Below, piece by piece: positions 19,713-27,694 of a DNA stretch of 27,694 nucleotides (within the stretch, counting starts at the first letter, position 1; every line of letters begins with the position of its first letter). The stretch is from assembly GCA_001839685.1 (NCBI GenBank), contig MLAK01001189.1, forward strand, positions 1 to 27,694, read 5' to 3'. A program made the translations under genes and the position numbers. The stretch is from Tritrichomonas foetus. Its lineage: Eukaryota; Parabasalia; Tritrichomonadida; Tritrichomonadidae. A model generated the notes under the pieces. It searched no databases. It had not been told where the DNA came from and worked only from the letters and a program-made list of their open reading frames with translations.

Positions 19713-21332
19713 AGTTTCGAAATAAAAAAATATGGACTTCATATTCAGAAATATTCAATTGACATTTTATATCAATATTTTTATCATAAACATTTGAATT
19801 GTGGAAGAAATTCAATATATGTCATATCAAATATATTTTATATTTTGAATAGTTTTTTCTATGCTATTCAAATGATCTTTTCTTTGAATATTAGAAAGGC
19901 CGAACTTTTTCTTTATTTTTTCATAAAAAATTCATTAGAAAAGTTTACATGAACTGAATTATTTGAAATATTTCTACTGAAAATAATTTAATATAGAAAA
20001 TGATGAATGCCAGATCTCAACCAAAAAGATATCTTTGTATTTACACTCAATATTACATTTATAATATTAGATTATTATATTGCTAGTTCCATATAACATG
20101 AATAATAAATAAGAATTTCTAAGCAATATATATTTCTTTCAATTGAGAATTATCTTTTAGGTATTGAAATTTTGTATTTTCACAATAGAATATGGGTAAA
20201 AAAACGCTGAAACTTACCACCTATAATGATACGAAATTACTTAATTATCATGGATAATTCATTGGTATTGCTTTATGATTCCTTTTAGGAATACAAATCA
20301 ATCAATTTTGTTTATATTCAAAATTCATTTAATTTAAATGAATTCTTTAAAAACATTTGAACACACTCATTGAAATCATTAAACTTAAAGAATTTATTTT
20401 TGAATGAGAGATCTCTTGTCACAAATCAAAAGTTTTGTAACTTACTTTTAGCATTCTGATCTATGTTATCAAGTCAAATAAAGCTAAATTCCATATATCT
20501 CCAAGGAAATAAACTTTTCATGACCAAAAGTTTGATTCAGGAATTTGTCAAAAACAGACTACCTGAAAGCTTTGAGTTTCTTATAAAAATGATGTATATC
20601 TTCAAAAACTAATGTTATCTTTTCAAAATTGACATACCTTTGAAAAATTGATACGTTTCATTTTATTTTGGGTAATACAATTGTATTGACAAGGAGGAAA
20701 AAGAATCCATTCTTTATTAATTCGAGTTTATTTTATATAATGATATTTGAATTTGTCTTTTATTCAATTTCATTGAATAATATAAAATGATATATTCAAT
20801 TGTTTCATAAAATATTGAAATTATCAGATTTTGATCAATTTTTTATTTATTCAATCAGGAATAATTGAAAATAAAATGTGAATCTCTGAAAATCTTTTTT
20901 TTTTAAAAAATCTTTATCTAATGATAAATGAATGAATGAGGAAAAAATAATCTTGAAAAATCGAATCAATAATGTATCTTACAAAATCGATAGACTATTT
21001 CAATAACATGTTTTCCATTCATTTCAGCATATTAATAATGATTTAATTCATAATCATTTTCCATCAACAAATGATTTGGAATTTTTGTGGCTAAGCATTT
21101 GATTGTCATTTTATATCTATTTATATATTGTTTGAGTGAAATTGATGTTTCTTTCAATATTATTCTTTCATATATATTTTTAGTGATATATACTCAAATA
21201 ATCATTTCATTCATCTTGTATTCTGATTGCATATTATCGCTCTGTCCTAAATCATCACTGGGAATCAATGAACATGTTTCTCATTTAATTTTTTTCCAGT
21301 TTCTACATAACATAAAAAGGAAATCAATAATT

Positions 21333-21380
21333 ATATATATTACAATAAGAAATATATATTACATTAAGAAATATATTTCA
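21333..21380. repeat. Short tandem repeat, 19-bp unit, about 2.5 copies
   Basis: Units at 21333-21351 and 21352-21370 differ at one base; a partial third unit follows. A minor local duplication. Confidence 0.7.
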
Positions 21381-21879
21381 TTTTTCTAATAATAGAATAT
21401 AACAAATATGGTTGGGTTGTTAATGTGAATTTATCGCACGAACATTTTTTTAAACTAACAATTCCTATTCTATATTTGATGATATTTTCGATTAAATATC
21501 GTTTCTAGTTCACGTTCGAACAGAATATTTGATTAATTATATTTTTGATTAAAATAAAATCCAAATCAATGTATTGGAATTGCAAAAATATCTAACTAGT
21601 GTTCTATCAAAGAACTTTCAGTATTTTACATAGCCAATAATGATATTTTTGGGATATTATATCAAATATTAATCTTTCATCACCGTTTTCTCAAGTTCAA
21701 ATTCAGTTAATATAATTTAGATTTGAAAAATTTTGAGATAAGATCCCATGCAAAAAACATTACCCTCTAGATGTTATTTCTTCAGGCATTAATATAACCT
21801 TTGAGATGAAGAACTCTGGAATTCCATCAAAAGTGGAAAGTAATTAAAAATATTAATAGAGTATAAATAATCAACATTT

Positions 21880-24832
21880 TTATAATTCTGTTATCAGAAC
21901 TTTTGGTGTGACATCTTGAGATTCACCATCATTCTTAGATGAATCATTTTTCATTTTATTTTCTTTAGATCTATAATAGAGCTTAAATAAATCAGCAATA
22001 TCATTATTCTCAGTGAGGTCTTCGGCGAGATGACATGAATAATTTGATGAACCATAAAATAAAGATATGAACATCATAAATGATCTTCCCAAACTCCATT
22101 AATAAAAGATTAACATTTAATATATCGGTTTTGATAGAAGGAATATTTAATAGACATTTAACAATTTCTGTTTGCATATTTACACAAGCAAGATGAAGTG
22201 GAGTTTGATAAATCGATAATGTTAAACACTCTAAAATAAAGAAAAAAATTGTATATTTATAAGTAAAGTAAGACTAACTCTATTAAAAATATGATATCAA
22301 CCCCTTCAAAGCTATATATTGATGAAATGCAGTTTAACTTTATTTTAGGGTGATTAACCAAAATTTTAACAACATCAATTTGACCATTTAGGCAAGCATG
22401 ATGCAGTGGTGTCATGTATCTTGCATCTTTAGCATTGATTTCGATATCAGATTGCTGGCAAAGTAATGCTACAACATTATCTTTACCATATTTACTTGCC
22501 AAGTGAAGTGGTGTATAATAACACACATTTGTTTGTGAATTTAGAAAGCTATGTTTCTTTTTTAATAAAAGTTTAGTAACTTCATAATGTCCATACATTG
22601 ATGATAAATGTATCGGATTATAAATATCATCTTGAATAGTAGCTTTTACATCAATATTAATTTGTTTTTTAGATAAAAGCATTTTCACAATTGATACATT
22701 TCCATTTTTACATGAATAATGAAGTGGAGTAACATCTCGATCAAATATTAAGTTTTGTGCTTGAGATTGAGTGAGCGATTTAAGTTGAACCTTCTGTAAC
22801 TCCATATTGATAGTTTTAACATTTACATCAATCCTTGAATGACTTAATAATTTTTCGATGATTTCCAAAAATCCATTTTTGCATGCAAGGTGTAATGGGG
22901 TAACAAGGAAATTAGTATTTCCTTGAATTGCTTTTTCATTGACTTTAATTTTTTTTCTATCTTCATTTAACAATATGTCCACAATTCCAGAATTGCCTGA
23001 GATACAAGCAAAGTGTAAAGGTGTCATTTTATCGCCATATTTTACATCTGCAATACAATTATCATCCATATTTTATTAAAAAAATCAAGAAAACTCGTTT
23101 TAAGGTTTACATCAGGTGTATCATAATTTTTATTGTTTTTGGTAAATAAAATTTTAACGACTTCATAATTTCCATTCATACATGCAAAGTGTAATGGTGA
23201 CATATAGCATCTTGCTACTTCATTAATGTAAAATCCTCGATATATTAAATGATTAACAATTTCATGAAATCCTCTACGACATGCAACATGAAGAGCTGTT
23301 TCAAATTCGATCTGATCTCTTACATCAATCATTAAATGTGGTTGATCCAATATAAGTTCAACAATTTTTTCATTTCCATTTTCACATGCATAATGCAGAC
23401 CTGTATACCCTGTATTTTCAGTTTGACTATTTATATCACAACCATGATTCAATAATATTCTGGTAACTTCATGTGAGCTGTTTTGACATGCAATATGGAT
23501 CGGTGCGAATCCTTTTTCATTTTTTTGATCAATATCAATATCATTTCTTTCAAGTAAAGCTTTAACAATATCTTCACTTTCAGAATAAACAGCTTTATGT
23601 AATAATAAAAGATTTGAAATAGGTTTCTTTTTACTATTCACAAATCTACTATTAAACAATTTAAATAATTCAAAATTTCCATTTTCGCATGAGGCTTCGA
23701 TCATATTATTATCTTTGGTAATAGATGTTTCTTTAAATTGCTTCATAAAGTTAAAAAGTAAGTTATTTCCATCATTAATCATTAATTTGTAAAACTCTTT
23801 CAATTCTGTTAGTTTCGGTAAATATTCAATAATTAGGGCATAACAACCTCCAATCATACAATAATTAAAGAAATCAATCATTTTTGGAAAAGGTTCTTCT
23901 TTAGTTTCAATAAGCCATTTAAAGATTTCCACATGATGATAAATTAAAGAATATTTAACTTCATCTTTAAATACAATTTCATTATGCTCACAAATATGAA
24001 TAATTTCAGCATTTCCACTGCAAACAGCTAATATTGCAATTCTCTCAGTTTTTTTGGCACCACTTAACAATAAATGCTTAAAACATTCAAGTGATCCACA
24101 AAATGCAGCATACTCGATATAAGTTAAATTATTAAATGGCATAAGAACTCGCTCATAAATCGAAAATGGAATAGTTCCATTAATTTGAAATTTCGGATTT
24201 GAAACGAATTGAATAAATGTGTTGATATTGTCCAATTCGATAGAATTTGCAATTGTATCATGATTCATACCATCATTTATTAATTTTAAATGAAGCTCCC
24301 ACTTATTCTTTTTAAGATCAATTAATTCATGCTTGAATTCATTAGATGCTTCATTCAAATTTTCCTTCATTTGATCACTGTCAAAATAATGAAGAAACTG
24401 TAAATAATCAATCATCCGAGTATGAATTAAATCACTTGGTTTAAAATCATTCATTTCGATTAATTTGTTCATAATAAAGATGATTTCAGGTCGAGCTTTG
24501 TTATTTTGGTCATATTTTTTGAATTCAATAATTAAAATTCGATGAAAAAGTTTGAAAAACGATTCTTTTGAACTTCTAATTTCATGAACAAGAGATAAAT
24601 AAGATTCAATATGCTTAGGACGATTTAAGCAGCATTTATATATAGATTTGGCAATCAAATATGAAGATTTCGAATTTTTGGAAATCATGTTCAATATAGA
24701 TTTAGTGGTCAGTTCAATATTTTCTTTTTGAAAAGGATACAAATAATTTTCTAATTCTATTAATGTTTTTAGATCATCACTTTTAGAATAAAACACATCG
24801 GAATCATTGATGAATTCATGAAAAGAAAACAT
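21880..24832 (-). pseudogene. DUF3447-ankyrin gene broken by three frame disruptions
   Basis: One gene read in successive frames. The first part starts at the ATG at 24832 (upstream codons begin with TTG; an initiator TCATT precedes the ATG) and gives 596 aa: helical leader, DUF3447 (EYAAFCGS, then AVCSGNAEIIH, then FKWLIETKE), then ankyrin repeats. At about 23070-23085, next to an A run, the frame shifts by one, and ankyrin repeats continue to 22257 (TPLHFAC, TPLHLAC, TPLHYSC, TPLHHAC). A 49-bp insertion flanked by ACTCTA breaks it again. After it, YQTPLHLACVN resumes. A third shift near 22093 leads into a hydrophilic tail ending at 21880 (TAA). The full protein would be about 965 aa. Two of the breaks are at short homopolymers and may be sequencing errors; the insertion is not. 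The product would be a cytosolic protein-binding scaffold. Confidence 0.8.
22228..22282. repeat. 49-bp insertion bounded by 6-bp direct repeats inside the ankyrin gene
   Basis: ACTCTA occurs at 22228-22233 and 22277-22282. Removing one copy plus the intervening DNA (49 bp) rejoins the ankyrin reading frame exactly before a TPLHLAC repeat. The insert is AT-only-like and lacks the trichomonad intron signals (GTAYGT at the 5' end, ACTAACACACAG at the 3' end). Confidence 0.6.
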
Positions 24833-24837
24833 CAAAG

Positions 24838-24842
24838 AATGA
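24838..24842 (-). promoter_or_regulatory. Initiator (Inr) of the disrupted ankyrin gene
   Basis: The minus strand reads TCATT, 5 nt before the ATG at 24832; a second TCATT lies 4 nt further upstream (24842-24846). A start at the A at 24840 gives an 8-nt leader. Confidence 0.5.
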
Positions 24843-24913
24843 ATGATTAACGTTCTCAGATTCAAAACTCATTATTTATCTCTTTCATTTGTAGTAATAA
24901 AATTGTAACAGAT

Positions 24914-24983
24914 TCGCTGGTAGTGTAATGGTATCATGTAGGATTGTCGTTCCTGTGACCCGGGTTCGATTCCCGGCCAGCGA
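24914..24983 (+). tRNA. tRNA-Asp (GTC anticodon)
   Basis: A complete 70-nt cloverleaf. The acceptor stem TCGCTGG/CCAGCGA is fully paired (7 bp). The anticodon stem TAGGA/TCCTG holds the loop TTGTCGT with anticodon GTC at 24946-24948. The variable loop is 4 nt. The T stem CCGGG/CCCGG encloses TTCGATT. Box A is TAGTGTAATGG (24921-24931) and box B is GTTCGATTC (24964-24972), both perfect to the eukaryotic Pol III consensus. CCA is not encoded, as expected. There is no intron. It is divergent from the ankyrin gene, 81 bp from its ATG, and is followed immediately by the zinc-finger element. Confidence 0.95.
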
Positions 24984-24985
24984 GC

Positions 24986-24993
24986 TTTTTTTT
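24986..24993 (+). terminator. RNA polymerase III terminator of tRNA-Asp
   Basis: Eight T residues begin two bases after the tRNA 3' end, a standard Pol III stop signal. Confidence 0.85.
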
Positions 24994-25013
24994 GTGTGAC
25001 CTCGTGTAACGGG

Positions 25014-25310
25014 ATGGATAAGCTTTTTTGCACGACAAAACTTACAAATTCGTGTACTACGGACGATAACGAACAAAATCATACCCTTTTTTCGGAAAAC
25101 GACAAAAATATTATAAATATTGCAAATAATTTACAAAAAAACAAATCGATTGGGCATAATGCCTATACAAAAAATAATGTGGAAACAATCAGTAAACAGA
25201 ATTATATGGTACCGCCGGTTAAACAGAACCAGACAGCGATAATGATGATGATCGAGATGGTCAAAGAGATAAATTTCCCGAGGGAGACGGTAGTAAGGGG
25301 AAAAGTTTAG
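25014..25310 (+). CDS. Short N-terminal ORF of the tRNA-adjacent element
   Basis: A 98-aa frame from the first ATG, only 30 bp after the tRNA and 20 bp after its terminator. It is rich in Asn, Lys and Thr and has no domain I recognise. Its last 88 nt overlap the long zinc-finger frame, which lies in the -1 phase. The part beyond about 25277 (a run of Met, then a basic end) looks less natural than the acidic sequence read in the other frame over the same bases. It therefore probably forms the first 88 residues of a fused product, by frameshifting or because the copy or assembly has a one-base indel. Confidence 0.5.
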   Translation: MDKLFCTTKLTNSCTTDDNEQNHTLFSENDKNIINIANNLQKNKSIGHNAYTKNNVETISKQNYMVPPVKQNQTAIMMMIEMVKEINFPRETVVRGKV

Positions 25311-27628
25311 ATAGTGATACCAAAGAAGAAGAGGAAGAAGTGGTAATTGGTGTTAATGATCAGGATACTGACACCCAATTACAGGATGAGATTTCGACGG
25401 AAGATAGNCAAAACTGGGACAATTTTAGTATGAATCAAACAGAGTTAATGAATACGAGTCAGGACACTAGTCAAAGTGTAGTGATGAGTGATGGAGAGAT
25501 ACAAGTAGCAGGAGAGNGTAGTAGCAATGAAATTGGAGCCGAAAAGCCGGATAATGGAGAAACCGGAAGACGGAGGAAAGAGAACCAGAAGAGGATAAAT
25601 AAAATGGAGAGGCGCANAANGATTGAAAGAGATGCAGAAGGTTCTGATTCGAGTAGTGAAGAGGAGTGCTGGTATGATTGGAAATCGCAATCAGATCCAC
25701 TAGAAAGTTTCAAGTTAAGATTAAAAGAAGCATTAATGAAAAAAGAAGTGAAAGNATGTCAAGAAATGTTGAGAAACNTGTTTGTNGATTACAATTCAGC
25801 ACCTGCGAACAAAATNGAAAATATTACAGCTGAAACAGAAGTCATTGATACACTCTATAACACTCAAAGTTGTGAATGGCCACCTTGTGATGGGGACTTA
25901 TGTCCAATAGGGAGTTGTAAGCAAGTAAGAAAACTTACTAAGATGTATGAGCANCTAAGCAGATGTCATAAAGTGAATATCTGGAAGGTTAAAGACGAAG
26001 TTCAAGTGGTGATTGAACACCTAACTGGTAGGTGCCTGATTCCTCTCATAATAAATGATATTGGGGAAACCAGACAGTATTGTCAATCAAAAGAGTGGAT
26101 GAACGCTGGTCCTCTCTCTTTCTGCCATTTCCCAGGTTGTGGTTACTCAACGTTNGAACCATCACGATTGGCGGATCATGTAATGCGTCATGTAACCAAA
26201 AGGAAGAATAAATGCTGTAGCTTCGAAGAAGAGTGTAAGACTCTTGGAGTGTTTTGGNGAGCACTAAGATACCATATTAAGATAAATGGTGAATATCCAA
26301 CAATTTCAAAGATGATATCAGACAATGAATATTTCATGTGNAAAAAGTGTGGCTTCATATCGTATACAGAGGCTGCACTTAGGTGCCATATACGTGNAAA
26401 ACATGTTAATGAGATNGAGAATATCAACTTAATCGCTGACATAGTTAGGTTGAAGTTTGAATTTAAAGACAATCATTTTGATGAAGGTCAGGACAATCAG
26501 AAGGATGAGATTGAACAGGAGAAAGAGGTGAATATTGATTNAGATATTGAAAGAGAGGATACTAGTCTCGAAGAAACTCCGATATCATTAGTTANAATGG
26601 ATGAAGACTACGCGAGGGTACTGGGCAGAAGTTTTATTACTATTGAGAATGTTCAAAGAGCTTATGAGAAGAGAAGTGTGGAGTTTTTTGATTANGTGTG
26701 GGGATTTGCATGCAATAATAATAAGAAGATTATGGAAGCAACAATAATTCGGCTGCGTGAAGGTGCCAAGGATATTGTAAATGAGGTNGTCGATTTCAAA
26801 AATTNTGTTGCGGCAGTCTTGATGTGCACCAATGGTGAGGAATGGCCACCAATTACGAACTTCCCNGTTTGTAACAGATGTCAAAAGGCCTTTGATTGCA
26901 ATAGGAGACGAATNGATCATATAGGAGTGATTCACAAAGTTGAGGAGCCTGATGCAGATGCTGCCAGAGAATTCATTCGACTGCATATTGAGCCTACAGA
27001 ATTTGTGGCAGCCACAGTAGAACCACAAGTTTTAGTGGCGAAGAAAGTATATAAATGTGAATTGCCAGGATGTGGTTTCTGTGCAGAAAGCTATGATAAA
27101 GTTCATGAACATATGAATAGGAACTTATCAGAAATTGGTCATCAGAAGTTCTTTCAGAAGAAAGCTAAGTATGGTCAATTTTATGGATTATTGAGGTATT
27201 TGTCTAAAAGGCAACAAAGGATCCCNACTATTGANGAATTCTTGGGAAAGAGTTCGAAGTTGTGCACATTATGTCGTGTTTGTCGGAAGATTTTACCAAA
27301 TAAAATGGATGCTATTCGGAGTCATTATAATGAATGTAAGCATCAATTCTCGAAGGATTTAGTAGATCGTGTTATCATTGAGGAAAGAGTGGTAAAGACG
27401 GATGCGAGGCGGGATAACATTGAGCGAATGTTTAATTCATCTGCAAGAACGGCGGATATAATTAAAATTGTGGACAAACTTTGGAATGAGATGGCAGAAG
27501 ATTCTCAAACCGAAGATGATGACTTTGAAGTGCATGATGCTGTGGGGGAGAAAGTTGGTGGTGAAGAAGAAGAAGTAAGAGAGTTCACATCTAGACCAGT
27601 AGAAACAAGTGTGCAGGAGATACATTAG
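25223..27628 (+). CDS. Multi-C2H2 zinc-finger protein of the element (gag/ORF1-like)
   Basis: An open frame of 801 codons with no ATG before 25430; the coding-like acidic start (Asp/Glu/Ser-rich) lies upstream of that ATG, so initiation probably occurs in the short ORF. Finger-like units occur near 26122-26192 (CHFPGC..H.MRH), 26338-26405 (xKKC..HIR.KH, first Cys codon TGN), 26871-26937 (CNRC..H..VIH), 27056-27130 (CELPGC..H) and 27262-27342 (CRVC..H...H), with degenerate ones near 25900 and 26212. Such fingers bind nucleic acid and could recognise the tRNA locus or the element RNA. A long acidic linker separates the two finger groups, and the tail is acidic. The frame ends in TAG at 27626-27628. 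Four codons containing N (at 26258, 26341, 26541 and 26695) could be stops, so intactness is not certain. Confidence 0.7.
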   Translation, partial: TEPDSDNDDDRDGQRDKFPEGDGSKGKSLDSDTKEEEEEVVIGVNDQDTDTQLQDEISTEDXQNWDNFSMNQTELMNTSQDTSQSVVMSDGEIQVAGEXSSNEIGAEKPDNGETGRRRKENQKRINKMERRXXIERDAEGSDSSSEEECWYDWKSQSDPLESFKLRLKEALMKKEVKXCQEMLRNXFXDYNSAPANKXENITAETEVIDTLYNTQSCEWPPCDGDLCPIGSCKQVRKLTKMYEXLSRCHKVNIWKVKDEVQVVIEHLTGRCLIPLIINDIGETRQYCQSKEWMNAGPLSFCHFPGCGYSTXEPSRLADHVMRHVTKRKNKCCSFEEECKTLGVFWXALRYHIKINGEYPTISKMISDNEYFMXKKCGFISYTEAALRCHIRXKHVNEXENINLIADIVRLKFEFKDNHFDEGQDNQKDEIEQEKEVNIDXDIEREDTSLEETPISLVXMDEDYARVLGRSFITIENVQRAYEKRSVEFFDXVWGFACNNNKKIMEATIIRLREGAKDIVNEXVDFKNXVAAVLMCTNGEEWPPITNFXVCNRCQKAFDCNRRRXDHIGVIHKVEEPDADAAREFIRLHIEPTEFVAATVEPQVLVAKKVYKCELPGCGFCAESYDKVHEHMNRNLSEIGHQKFFQKKAKYGQFYGLLRYLSKRQQRIXTIXEFLGKSSKLCTLCRVCRKILPNKMDAIRSHYNECKHQFSKDLVDRVIIEERVVKTDARRDNIERMFNSSARTADIIKIVDKLWNEMAEDSQTEDDDFEVHDAVGEKVGGEEEEVREFTSRPVETSVQEIH
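25271..25277 (+). promoter_or_regulatory. Candidate -1 ribosomal frameshift site A AAT TTC
   Basis: Within the 88-nt overlap of the two ORFs, the short ORF reads ATA AAT TTC, so the heptamer is A AAT TTC, matching X XXY YYZ in the zero frame. Slippage by -1 gives AAA TTT and enters the zinc-finger frame. A tight TCCC-GA-GGGA hairpin overlaps its end; no strong, properly spaced downstream structure is obvious. An AT-rich overlap of this size could contain such a heptamer by chance. Confidence 0.45.
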
Positions 27629-27694
27629 TTAGTAATAATAAGAAGTGATTTTGGTACCTCCTGAAAATAATAAAACTTTTTGAAATCCCTCGCT
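27629..27694 (+). other. 3' flank of the zinc-finger ORF, up to the window end
   Basis: After the TAG, more stops occur in frame, then AATAATAAAAC, which contains the TAAA-type polyadenylation motif. The final bases CTCGCT match the inverted tRNA 3' end (AGCGAG), and TCGCT matches the tRNA 5' end. No second ORF can be judged in this short piece. Confidence 0.4.

Larger units (their letters stand above)
19676..21879. other. 2.2-kb gene-poor region
   Basis: Very AT-rich. All open frames are short; a 100-codon plus-strand frame near 21087 opens with GTG and has a composition explained by AT richness. Apart from the dyad near the Myb gene and a short tandem repeat, I see no RNA gene, transposon end or coding remnant. 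Confidence 0.55.
24984..27694 (+). mobile_element. Multi-copy zinc-finger element inserted directly behind tRNA-Asp (probable retroelement)
   Basis: From the tRNA end to the window end, base composition and codon use change: less AT-rich, with many AGG, GAG and GTG codons that neighbouring genes avoid. All but one of the isolated N bases of the window (23 of 24) fall here, as expected when divergent copies are merged in a consensus. It encodes a short ORF and an overlapping long multi-zinc-finger ORF. The arrangement recalls ORF1 or the N-terminal part of RLE-type non-LTR elements (CRE, NeSL, R2 groups carry C2H2 fingers) and the tRNA-targeted TRE elements of Dictyostelium. No reverse transcriptase, endonuclease or transposase is visible, so class and right boundary are inferred. 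It could instead be a non-autonomous element or a tRNA-linked host gene family. Confidence 0.6.

Noticed and set aside
21087..21389. 100-codon hydrophobic plus-strand ORF
   Set aside because: It opens with GTG, and its Ile/Phe/Tyr richness follows from AT-rich non-coding DNA.
22228..22282. Canonical spliceosomal intron in the ankyrin gene
   Set aside because: No GT-AG placement restores the frame, and the conserved trichomonad 3' motif ACTAACACACAG is absent.
1..27694. CRISPR array, bacterial operon or prophage
   Set aside because: No spaced direct repeats, Shine-Dalgarno pattern or phage genes; gene families, Pol III tRNA and promoter motifs are eukaryotic.

Overview
The window looks like a contig of a parabasalid (trichomonad) protist, close to Tritrichomonas or Trichomonas. 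The evidence is an AT-rich genome, long intron-free genes, and the gene families: BEACH/WD40, DUF3447-ankyrin, CAMK-like kinases, Myb. Several start codons lie 6-17 nt behind an initiator-like TCA(C/T)(T/A) motif. Many stop codons overlap or sit just before a TAAA motif, as known for trichomonad polyadenylation signals. I cannot name the species from sequence alone.

Layout. At 345-746 (+) is a small tail-anchored coiled-coil protein. At 971-8002 (-) is a giant BEACH-family scaffold with a ConA-like fold, coiled coil, shortened PH-BEACH, WD repeats and a Cys-rich tail. At 8252-9709 (-) is a GPH/SLC45-type MFS sugar transporter. Just upstream of it are two perfect 338-bp inverted arms around a 789-base assembly gap. 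At 12181-14331 (-) is an intact DUF3447-ankyrin gene. At 14420-15332 is an 893-bp element with 14-bp terminal inverted repeats and a perfect 10-bp target-site duplication. Two tandem paralogous kinases (15735-16832 and 17218-18252) and a Myb regulator (19043-19675) follow, all on the minus strand. A gene-poor 2.2-kb stretch then leads to a disrupted ankyrin gene (21880-24832).

The right end is the most unusual part. A complete tRNA-Asp(GTC) gene with its oligo-T terminator (24914-24993) is followed at once by a less AT-rich, multi-copy-looking element. Its first ORF starts 30 bp after the tRNA. This short ORF overlaps, in the -1 frame, a long ORF encoding a multi-C2H2 zinc-finger protein. The overlap holds a correctly phased slippery heptamer (A AAT TTC), so -1 ribosomal frameshifting is possible. 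No reverse transcriptase or transposase is visible before the window ends. I read it as the 5' part of, or a non-autonomous form of, a tRNA-gene-targeted retroelement, but that class is inference. Its 23 isolated N bases suggest an assembly consensus of divergent copies.

The host genes do not form an obvious pathway. They are typical single trichomonad genes, each with its own promoter.
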